A stretch of DNA of 64,000 nucleotides, taken from contig JAUCBN010000014.1 of NCBI GenBank assembly GCA_035048815.1, positions 19,389,501 through 19,453,500 of the forward strand. The letters run 5' to 3'. Of this stretch, positions 22,800-32,200 are shown in pieces; within the stretch, counting starts at the first letter, position 1; each line of letters opens with the position of its first letter. This stretch comes from Abelmoschus esculentus. Its lineage: Eukaryota; Streptophyta; Magnoliopsida; Malvales; Malvaceae. A program made the position numbers and the translations under genes. The notes beneath the pieces are model-generated. The model had not been told where the DNA came from. It was given only the letters and a program-made list of their open reading frames with translations, and did not search any database.

Positions 22800-25430
22800 A
22801 TTCAGAGTGTGTTTTATGAAAGTGAACATCTTTGTTTCCCAATGCTTTCATTTTCTATGAATTGTCGTTTTATTTGTTTGCCAAATCCCAGTTCTTTTGT
22901 ATTCTTGCTTCCTCAGGTTTCCCTTTTTTTTTTTTTTTTTATTTCTCCTTGTCGTGTATAATTAAGAAATAAAATCCAAAACTTTGTTGTTTTTGGCTGT
23001 TGTTTTCCCATTCGTCGTTGTTCCACATGTCTGGGACAAGTTTGTGCTTCTAGCAAAACCATACCTTAATGACCCAACTTATGGTATAACAATGGGAGAT
23101 ACAAAATATATACCTGAACATTTATTTTTCTTGAATGTATGGTATGATCGTAAGATATTATTTATTCATTAAATATTTAAATTTACATTATATTCACCAT
23201 TATTCACGTTTAATGAAATGACATGAAATAAAAACAAATGTGTGGGCCAACGTTTTGAGACGAGGTGTCGTGATGAGGACCGGTCCCGGTTCATTTTACA
23301 TGAATGAACCCAACTTCCTTAATAGGTCAAGGCAATTAAGATGACCGTGCCTTAAGTCATTTCATTTGGGTATTAATATGGCTAAATATTTAAATTGGGA
23401 TCAAATTTTTAGAGGTTGCATATAAATAGTCATTTTTAAAAAAAAATAATGGTTAAACCTTTAGATATATTCAAACATTTCAAAATGATTAACTAATTAA
23501 AGTACAAGTTTTTACAAAAATGTTCAAATAAAAGACTTGTTAGAGGTTGCATATTAAGTTTCAAAATATGTTTTTATTTATATTTTCTTTTAGAATTTTG
23601 TGTTACGTACTAATAAAAAATTGAGGTTTAAAACTTAAAAAAAGATATTATTAAAAAAGACAGTCATAAATCTCGAACATAAATTATAAAATTTATTGTT
23701 AAATAAAGATGCATCTTCCTTCCCTGCCGCCGGTTACTTCCAAAGGATTGAAAAGCGCATCTGTTACTTGGTGTCAGCATTCACGAGCTTAGTACAAATG
23801 AACCTGTCTCTGTACCCTCATATGTCCTCACCACAATACAAAATTGTGGTCAAGCAGTTTAGATGCTTGTATCCCAATCAATAATTACCTTTAGAGCATA
23901 GTTTAGTATTGTTTAAATACGTCTCAAATTCGAAACCTTATATATATAAAACATTCTCATCGAAAGATTCAATCATTAAAATTACGTGTGCTATATAAAT
24001 CAGACCGAATTAATCAAAACGTTAGAGAACTAAGAAGACGACTAAAAATAATAATTACCTTCAAAATCAAAACTATCAAACTATTTACTATTGGGTATTA
24101 CTTTTCATGTGTAGGTTTGCTTGGTCGATTTGATTGGCATCATCTAGCAAAGGTTTAATGGAAAATGTGAGTAAAAAACACATGCATGGGTGGATAAGTG
24201 TTGTTAGGGAGTTTTGTAATAGAGTGTGAATTTAAATCGCTCTAGGCAGGGACACAGGAGGAACTAGGAAGAGTTGGTTTGATTGTTTCCCCTCTTATGC
24301 CTTATAATAATATTACATGAGAGTTTTTTACACAATCATGGAAAGTTCAGTTGGATCACAATGCAGACACAAACAAGTTTTGCCCTTGTCTTAACCCCTT
24401 TTTCTTTGTTCATTCACATCTTGAAGAGCAACGAGAAACATTTTAGTTCTAAATCTGTCTACTGAGATCACTGGAGGCTTTTACTATACACACTCACCAG
24501 TATACAACTGATTTGGGCAGTCACTTTGCCTCCTCTGCTCTATCACCTAACCGTTAACCTAAATCCTTAAACCTTAAAATTGAAAGGTTTGTGCAAACTT
24601 TAATTCTTTCAGTAAAAAATGATATACACAAAAATATAAATATACAAAAAGTATTTTCTTTAGCTTTTTCTTCTTATAAACACTGTTGGATTTAAATGAT
24701 TCTATAGAAGACACTTTTGTCAGGCATTTTAATGAATTGGAAGAATCACAAGATGAATTCAGAAGCATGATATGATTCAAGCTGCATGCCTGATTCTGAA
24801 TCAAGTAAAAGTATGCCCCCCAACCATTGAACACCTCCTTGGATTCCATTGTCTAAACACATGCATCTGTTCAAATACACCAAAGATGAAAGCCAAAAGA
24901 GATGATTATCTATTTCAGAATGAGAAAGATGTCAATAAAATCGAATTTGGGTTCAAAGATACAAAATCAATCTTTTGAACCACTTTACAAATATGAACAA
25001 GACGATCATCGAATGCTCTTTACAACCGAGACAGGATCATCTAAGAATTAGTGTCTAAGGTAGTCTTAGCCAATATCTAGTTTCCACCTTGTGCACATAC
25101 ATACATGAATATTATTTTCTTCTCCTAGACTCTCCTACCATCCTAGACCAAACATGTATACAATGAATCGGTGACCCGACTGGAGAATGAATACCAGTTA
25201 GTGGAGCGAGCTTTACATCTAAAACTCCCATTTCATGAATCAACAATCCCTACTGAAATTCATGAGTTTCATTTTCTTTTTATGCTAGGTGATCAGGCAT
25301 GAAGCATCCTTCTCTTGAATTAATAACTTTGTTGTATTCTTTGTTATTCAATTCTTTCTGTTAGCTCTAGTCTCTACCTTAGTTTCTCTTCCGAAAGATA
25401 TTGATTGTCTATTGTAAGTCACCATATCCC
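22800..25430. other. Spacer between bHLH14-like gene and RRM gene
   Basis: Begins with the bHLH 3' untranslated region (T-rich run at 22924-22940) and ends with the 3' region of the leftward RRM gene. The frames at 23696-23884 and 24772-24978 carry no recognisable domain. Nothing else is seen. Confidence 0.45.
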
Positions 25431-25440
25431 TGAATACAAA

Positions 25441-27164
25441 TTAACTTGAGGGTTTCATTTCAGTAGATGTCCCAGAAGGTTGTGGAGGACCTGTATCTGT
25501 TTCAATCACCCCAGTTGTTGCTATAGTTGATGGGGTTAGTGGTTCTGTTGTTGGTGATGTTGTTCTCACTGTCACCGATGATGACATTGGTGGTGGTGGT
25601 GATGTTGCAGTTACCGTCTCTGTAGTTGTTGCTGCAAATTTTGTTTGAAGATTAACAGTTGAATATTGCATTGAAGTTCTCTTGCAATAAGTATTACAAA
25701 CCAAGAGATAAACTGATTCAAAACTATTGCTAACATACTCCAAATCTATCCAGAGATTGTGTAAAATAATCACCTGTGGTAGTTGCTGCCATAGGCAATG
25801 AAGACGGGAGTGATAGGATCCCGGTCGAGCTATACTGATGAGGCAAATAAGGATACTGCAATATTTGGGGATACTGAACACCAAAACCATGAGCTTGGCT
25901 ATTTTGTCCATATTGAGCATAAAATGGATACAAATTATGAAACATTCTCGGTGTCATTGATGCTCCAGTAGCGTAGTAAGGTGAAAACTGTTGACCCCCA
26001 TATAAACTATAATAGTTCTGCAAAAACACCATGAAATTTAGCTAACCAAAGCAATTTCAAGGGATGTTGTGTACATTATTTCTTATGTTCAATCTCTGTT
26101 TGTAAACACTAACCAAAGGATAAATACCATCTTGTGGATATCCCGAAAACCTGAAAGTAAACAATTAGAGAATGAAGATGATGGTAGAAAACAAATGAAG
26201 CAACTAAGAATACTAAAATGCGTTAAAAACAAATGAAACCGAGGCTTAAACCATTTGGTTTGTGCAATCAAGGTTAGAGATTTGAATCGAATTTCAGTTC
26301 AACAATAATTAAACTCACCCATAAGCAGAGTAAGGAATTGTAGATTGACCATTTGGTTGTTGGATGAATGTTGATGAGGAGCCATGATAAACAGGAGATG
26401 CCATCAATCCAGCTGTTGATCTAAACCGTCCACCTCCTGCATTTGTTTTGATCCACACTTTATTTTACCAGATCATATTGAGCAACATAAACCAACATGA
26501 AATGTTTTCCCAATATAACATAAAAAAAAACATCTTGAGAATGAACAATGGAGGAAAAAGAAATGGATTTTGGAGGCTTGAAATATAATTACAAAACAAT
26601 AACTTCTTTTCATCTCCCAAAAATTGAACTTTAAAGTGAATATTAGCCAGGACCATTTCAACAAAAACCAATCCTATTTGAAAAGAGAGAGAGAGAGAGA
26701 GAGAGAGAAACCATGTTGAAGAATTGGTGGACGACTCTTCTGTGCACCCAATGAAGCAAGATTGCAATTTGTCCTCCTTCCATCAATTGTAGGAGAAGGG
26801 TTTTGACATGCTCTCCTGGCTGCATCTGGATCCTTAAATGTAACCTGGAAACCAGAAGAAACAAAAAGATGAATCATTTCTCTATTGTTTTTATGGTCAC
26901 ATAAAATGGGTTAATACATATATTAACAAAAGGGATCAAAAAGATTACAAAGCCGTAACCCTTGGATCTCCCGGTATTCTTGTCTGTGATAACAACAGCC
27001 TCAACAATCTCTCCAAATTGCTCAAAATAACGCTTCATGGTATCTCTTTGCGTTTCCCAAGCCAATCCACCAACAAAGATTTTCGTAAAAGTCGTGTCAT
27101 TGTACTGCCCTGCTCCTGGATTGTTGTTACCACCCATCATCTGAAATTGCCTTTGTTGAGACAT
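25441..27164 (-). CDS. RRM RNA-binding protein
   Basis: Six coding exons join in frame: 27164-26949, 26844-26712, 26436-26319, 26150-26114, 26017-25774 and 25631-25441, giving 312 residues. A single RRM occupies about residues 27-100, with RNP2 IFVGGL at 29-34 and RNP1 KGYGFVTF at 68-75. Exon 1 ends inside RNP1. A Tyr/Gln/Ser-rich middle follows (GVQYPQILQYPYLPHQ is typical), then a Thr/Pro/Ser-rich tail. This is the plant family related to animal RBM24/RBM38 and Arabidopsis ARP1-like proteins such as the At2g46780 group. They bind mRNA; the role here is unknown. A (GA)n run at about 26684-26708 sits directly behind the donor of intron 2. The start at 27164 opens MSQQRQFQMMGG. The gene is divergent from the P1 pseudogene. 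Confidence 0.88.
26684..26708. repeat. (GA)n microsatellite in intron 2 of the RRM gene
   Basis: About 12 GA units, read as (CT)n in the transcript, begin within a few bases of the 5' splice site at 26711. Length variation here could affect splicing, but that is only a possibility. Confidence 0.9.
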
Positions 27165-27680
27165 GTGAAAAACCAGAGCAACTTCCCAACCAAAGTCACC
27201 CCCAAAGCCAAATATATAGTGATTAAAAAAGGAACTTTGGATATTGGGTTGTCGTTTTTTTGGATGAAACACAACAAATGATACAATCAAACCAAAAAGT
27301 TCTTATTTCTCTCCCCGTTGGCCTTCCTCAAGCACCCGTGCAACCGTGTATTATGTTTTTTGTTTTCTCGGTGTCTTTGTTGTCGTTGGTTTTTCTAATG
27401 TTATATAACTGCCACTTCGTTCACAACCATTATAATTTTATTTGTTTGGTTAAACGGGCCTCCAAAAATGTAGGAGCCCAATTCATAGTTTTCCCTTTCT
27501 TTTCCTTAAAACCAAGAGAAATCCTATCAAAACTTGATTTCAGAGCAGCGCTTCAAGATTTCATCTTTCTGGTAAAGTCTCTGCCTTTTTCTTCTTCCGA
27601 ATTTGGTTCCTTTCGTTGCTTGTCTCGGTATTGTTGTTAATTTTCTTTATGTATTTAATTTGATGTTAATAGCATAAACG
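27165..27680. promoter_or_regulatory. Shared divergent promoter region
   Basis: Only 516 bp separate the start codons of the leftward RRM gene and the rightward P1 pseudogene, so both promoters and leaders must lie here. I could not assign individual motifs. Confidence 0.5.
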
Positions 27681-28300
27681 ATGTCTTCGGTTAGTGAAGC
27701 TGCTTGCTCTTATGCTGCTTTGTTTCTCCATGATGATGGCATCCCCGTCATCGTATCCTTTTATGCAAATATTTTAAGGTTATTGCAGTTGATTTCTTTC
27801 ATAGGGTTTATTGGAAAAAAAAATAGGAGCTTGATTATTGTTGTTGAGGATTCTCCATTTGTATGGAAATTGGAAAGAAATATCTTTTTTTTTTATTTTT
27901 TTTTTCTGTTTCCTTAACTATTATTAATAGGCTGAGAACTGAGAACATTGCCACACGAGTTAAAGCAGCAAATGTCACTGTTGCGTCTTGTTGGCCAAGC
28001 TTGTTTGCTAAGCTCTTTGAAAAGTGCGACATTGAGAATCTCATAACTAATGTTGGAGCTTCTGGTGCTCCGATTGCCGCTCTGCAGCTGTTGCTGCTAC
28101 TGGCGCAGGTGGTGCCGCTCCTCCTGCTGCTGAGGAAAAGAAGGTGGGATTAGAAATTACAAATAACGTTATCTGATTTCCTTGCACCATTTGGTCTGAA
28201 CTCTGAATGTGATTCTTTGATCATTAGCAGGAGGAGCCAGAGGAAGAGAGCGACGACGACATGGGATTTCGATTCGTCCCGAACATAAAGATTGTTGTAA
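27681..28300 (+). pseudogene. Decayed 60S acidic ribosomal protein P1 gene
   Basis: Intact P1 forms the ribosomal stalk with P0 and P2 and recruits translation factors. Exon 1 (27681-27752) gives MSSVSEAACSYAALFLHDDG, close to the P1 start. Exon 2 (27931-28143) should continue AENIATRVKAANVTV, but CTGAGAA is present twice in tandem at 27932-27945, adding 7 bases and a stop. A second slip near 28086-28088 moves the Ala/Gly-rich hinge (AAVAATGAGGAAPPAAEEKK) out of the frame that precedes it. Exon 3 from 28231 keeps EEPEEESDDDMGF but then runs on without the SLFD ending that binds elongation factors. Retained introns show a duplicated copy and not a processed one. Use of the AG inside the duplication (27942-27943) could skip the first lesion but not the others. 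Codons for conserved residues are also altered (ASCW for ESYW). Confidence 0.85.
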
Positions 28301-28304
28301 TTGC

Positions 28305-28740
28305 TAATTACTATGAAAACATTTTTTTTATCATAAATATGTCAGAAGTTAGATTATTTTCATAAATATTATTATTGTTACAGCAAAAATGCAATCGGTG
28401 GAAGTAGAATACGATCTTATTGTATATCACTATTTTTTATTAAAAATATTAAAAACGATAAGTTTATAGTTTGATTTTATTGTAAAATGCTATTTAAAAT
28501 CAATTTATATATTTTTATTTTAAATATTTTAATTTGAAAAGTCACTGTTTAAAGACATAAATGTTTGATCCCACTTTATTTTTACCATAAAAATATTATA
28601 TTTTGAAAAAAAATTTGGTTACCATATTTTAGTAAATTTGCCGTTAACTTCGGAGGCTTTCCTTTCGAAGTCCTGCTTCCAGACTATCATTTCCTCGTTT
28701 CCTCCGCATCCATTTTCTCTTCAGTTCAGCTTCCCTCAAA
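28305..28740. other. Short spacer, PDH promoter
   Basis: AT-rich, with no gene. It must contain the promoter and leader of the following E1-alpha gene. Confidence 0.5.
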
Positions 28741-28744
28741 GAAA

Positions 28745-30485
28745 ATGGCTTTCTCTACTGCCATTGCCTACTTTGCTCCTCAGCCTTTCCCCCTCAATAC
28801 CCCTTCCTCTAGATCTCACGATACCCCCTTCATTACTCCCGCCTCCGCCTCCGCCTCCGCCTCCGCCTCACCTTTCTTCAGATCCACCTCCAAACTCCTT
28901 CCCCCAAGTTCAATCTCCACCGTCGATCTGGCTCCGTCGTTTCCGTCTCCCAAGTCATCAAGGAAAAGAAACCCAAATCCACCCGCAATATGGTGAACCT
29001 CTTTTCTCTCTGTTTACAGCCCAACTAAGTTTTTATTTCCATTACAAATCCAAGATTTTTACTTTTTTTTTTTCTTATTGCTTTGTTTCAGTTAATTACT
29101 AAAGAGGAAGGATTGGAATTGTCCGAAGACATGGTATTGGGACGAGCATTTGAAGATATGTGTGCTCAGATGTATTACAGGGGGAAAATGTTTGGTTTCG
29201 TTCATCTCTACAACGGCCAAGAGGCAGTTTCAACTGGTTTCATTAAACTCTTGAAGCAACAGGATTCTGTCGTCAGCACCTACCGCGATCACGTGCACGC
29301 CTTGAGCAAAGGCGTCCCCGCACGCGCCGTCATGAGCGAACTCTTCGGTAAGACCACCGGCTGCTGCCGCGGCCAAGGTGGGTCGATGCATATGTTTTCT
29401 CGTGAGCACAATGTGCTCGGTGGGTTTGCTTTTATTGGTGAAGGGATTCCCGTCGCCACAGGGGCGGCTTTTACCTCTAAATACAAGAGGGAGGTTTTGA
29501 AAGAAGCAGATTGTGATCATGTCACCTTGGCATTCTTCGGGGACGGGACTTGCAATAATGGCCAGTTCTTTGAGTGTTTGAATATGGCGGCGTTGTGGAA
29601 ATTGCCCATTGTGTTTGTTGTTGAAAATAATTTGTGGGCTATTGGGATGTCTCATTTGAGGTCTACTTCTGATCCTCAAATTTATAATAAAGGACCGGCT
29701 TTTGGGATGCCTGGCATTCACGTCGATGGGATGGATGTTTTGAAGGTAAGGGAAGTGGCTAAGGAGGCTATTGCTCGGGCTAGGAGGGGAGAAGGTCCGA
29801 CTTTGGTAGAATGTGAGACGTATAGGTTCAGAGGACACTCATTGGCTGACCCCGATGAGCTTCGTGACCCTGGTTAGCTATTACCATTCCTTATCTATGA
29901 ATGCTTTTTTCATGTTCTATGAATTGCTAATTCTATGTGTTTTGATTGAGCTATTAGGCAATGATTGAGTTTTACCGGTTAATCTTGAAGTGAGTCCTTG
30001 GTTTTTAAGCTCTGTGTTTTTTATTTTCTATGTGAATCTGTTATGTTATAGTGGAAGCATGCTGAATGAAGTTAAATGATTGAGTTTCTGGACTCATTGG
30101 TAGGATTGGTTTCTAAGTGACTTAGTGATGTATTCTGTTTCAATTTCTTGGTTCCGTGTTGGCAGCTGAGAAGGAGCGCTATGCTGCAAGAGATCCCATC
30201 AAAGCCTTGAAGAAGTACATCATTGAGAACAATCTGGCCACTGAAGCAGAGTTAAAGGTCATTGATAAGAAGATAGATGAGGTGGTTGAGGATGCTGTTG
30301 AGTTTGCAGATAAAAGCCCACTCCCACCTCGTAGCCAGCTACTCGAAAATGTATTTGCAGATCCAAAAGGTTTTGGAATTGGACCTGACGGCCGATACAG
30401 ATGTGCGGACCCAAAGTTCACCGAGGTACTGCACATGTTTAAGCTTTTCCAAAGTATGACAACATATTCACTACTTACTACATGA
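28745..30485 (+). CDS. PDH-E1 ALPHA: Plastid pyruvate dehydrogenase E1 alpha, apparently frameshifted at both ends
   Basis: E1 alpha/beta decarboxylates pyruvate with thiamin diphosphate, supplying plastid acetyl-CoA for fatty-acid synthesis. Exon 1 (28745 to a donor after 28992) encodes a Ser/Ala-rich transit peptide with a (GCCTCC)n run. Exon 2 (29092-29872) carries nearly the whole enzyme, uninterrupted: YRDHVHALSKGV, GCCRGQGGSMHMF, and the cofactor motif GDGTCNNGQF..VVENN. Exon 3 starts at 30166 (AEKERYAARDPI). Two oddities appear. The transit frame from 28745 does not match the frame that encodes RRSGSVVSVSQVIKEKK into exon 2; one extra C in the C run at 28901-28905 would join them. Near 30423-30426, GAGG replaces the GAGGG expected for the family ending FTEGTA-V, so translation runs on to TGA at 30485. 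With the core perfectly kept, these could be sequence errors or very recent lesions. Confidence 0.88.
28841..28869 (+). repeat. (GCCTCC)n run in the transit-peptide region
   Basis: About five hexamers encode alternating Ala-Ser in the plastid transit peptide. Six-base slippage preserves frame, so this run does not itself explain the nearby frame change. Confidence 0.85.
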
Positions 30486-30489
30486 TCTC

Positions 30490-32090
30490 CATATATTTAG
30501 TATTGTGTTAGCAATCGCATCTTTTTTCACTTTTTCGTGTTGCTTGCGTAACAAGTATGTCATCTTTAGGTTGTTTGTATTCAAAAATTTAGAATTCATA
30601 ACTGAATCTTCATTTGTTACTTGAATAAGTGCTTTGAATGGAGAACCCCAAAAGGTTGGCTGGCCTATTTCATGTCATTTCCATAGTGTTTTGATTGTTC
30701 TAAAAATGTTTGTTTTATAAATTACCATTGACCTGAAGCCACATACTGTAACTTTCCCTAGATTTACCAGATAGTTGTTCTATATTTGCATAGGAATGTT
30801 TATAAATTATGTAGGGTGAAAGCTGGTTAGATTTCCATTCCTTGGCCATTGTCTCATTAGCTTGGTCATTTTCTGTTTACCTACAACGCAAGTAGTAACT
30901 ATTTTGAAGGATGAATCCCACTCAATTGTTCAACATGTTTAATTAACAGGAAGGAGGCAACTTAAATATAAATGGATCCAGTGGGCCATGCCATTCATTT
31001 CAAATGGACTCTCTATTTCTTCATTAGGAAATGCTTTAAGAATTGAGCCCACTAGACATTTTGAAGGATGGAAAGCAATGAGGGACGGTAATTGATTCAA
31101 CTTAATTGTTCAAGGATTTAATTGGGTTAAAAAAATCAGGGCTTAATTTTTTTTTAATTCAATGACTTTTTGCGCTATTATACCTAAAAAATAACATAAT
31201 TTAATCAATTCTTTTAGAGATCGGATCTGCAAAGGTAATTAAAAATACTAAAATAGAGGCGATTTACATTATCAGCTAAAATTGATAGCTTGCACACATT
31301 TTTTTTCTCTCCAAAGAACTATAAAAGTGTAAGAGAAAAGTTAAGTAAACGTTACTTAATTATGGATAAAGTTATATTTGATCATCTAGTTGTTAAAAAT
31401 AATATTTGGATCACTCAATTATGGGTAAGGTTATATTTGGGTCATCTAATTATTAAAAGTTACTCTTTATCACTCGATTATAGGTAAGGTTATATTTTTA
31501 GTCATCTTTCGTATTTAAAATATATATATCAATTTATGTATTAGATTAATTAATGATTTTAAAAGTACTTTAGTGTTAACTAGGATATACAAGTAATTTG
31601 AAAGAAAAAAAAATAACTAAGTTGATGTATTTTTTTAAATATGAAGAGCGACCCAAAATATAGTATTACTTATAATTGAATTACCTAAATATAATTTTAA
31701 TAATTAAATGACTAAATATAATTCTACTTATAATTGAGTAACATATTGTTGCATGCAGACACCAATGTACTTTTCTCACCTAAATTATGCTGGTAAGACT
31801 TCACCACATCCACTCCATCTGCCCAATCTTATCAAATTGATGCCATCTGGACCATCATTTATGTGATGGTCATGTCTTGTTATTCCAATCGGCCCTTTCT
31901 CAAGTAGCTGTCTGTTTAGCTACTAGTGCTTTTACCTGGATTCTGAAGCTAACTTTTAATTTGCATCAAATTCCAATAGAAACTTTTTATGTAAACCTCC
32001 AAGGAAAGTGTAACAATAACATCCTATCTACATTTAGAAAAAGCTGATTCATAGAGGCATCTATATTTCTTTAATAACTTCTTTGCACAG
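30490..32090. other. Spacer between PDH gene and PRR relic
   Basis: Holds the PDH 3' region and, at about 31340-31745, a foldback element listed separately. The last few hundred bases may be what remains of the intron before the PRR exon. No other coding match was found. Confidence 0.5.
31340..31745. mobile_element. MITE-like foldback with internal tandem units
   Basis: The left end GTTACTTAATTATGG (31350-31364) is matched in inverted orientation by TATAATTGAGTAAC near 31729-31742. Inside the left half about three units of roughly 60 bp repeat (ATTATGGGTAAGGTTATATT, then TGGGTCATCTA, then ATTATTAAAA), and inverted copies occur on the right (ATTAAATGACTAAATATAATT). There is no coding capacity; a target duplication was not resolved. 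Confidence 0.55.
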
Positions 32091-32200
32091 GTTCGATATT
32101 AAAACAGGAAAAGACTAGCAGAACAGCCCCAAGTGAAAGGACAGTTTGTTCGTCAAGTGCAAAATGACACCCTGAAAGCTGATGCTGATGGCCATTAAAG
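32091..32200 (+). pseudogene. Relic last exon of a PSEUDO-RESPONSE REGULATOR gene (CCT motif)
   Basis: After the acceptor TTTGCACAG, one frame reads VRY-stop-NRKRLAEQPQVKGQFVRQ, then VQNDTLKADADGH and a stop at 32197-32199. Clock PRR proteins have VRYQSRKRLAEQRPRVKGQFVRQ as the second half of the nuclear CCT motif, beginning just after an intron. Three changes are visible: the Gln codon has become TAA at 32100-32102, an Arg codon after LAEQ is lost, and the next Arg has become Gln. No receiver domain or first half of the CCT motif was found upstream, so only this exon survives. Its place between the RRM/PDH genes and a bHLH57/70 gene is that of PRR9 in Arabidopsis, which supports a fractionated syntenic copy over a random insertion. 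Confidence 0.82.

Noticed and set aside
23696..24978. Short frames between the bHLH14-like gene and the RRM gene
   Set aside because: No domain or exon structure.
32091..32102. A fourth exon of the PDH E1-alpha gene (GTT CGA TAT TAA after an acceptor)
   Set aside because: The sequence behind it is a CCT motif of PRR proteins, and the PDH family ending is visible in exon 3, one base out of frame.
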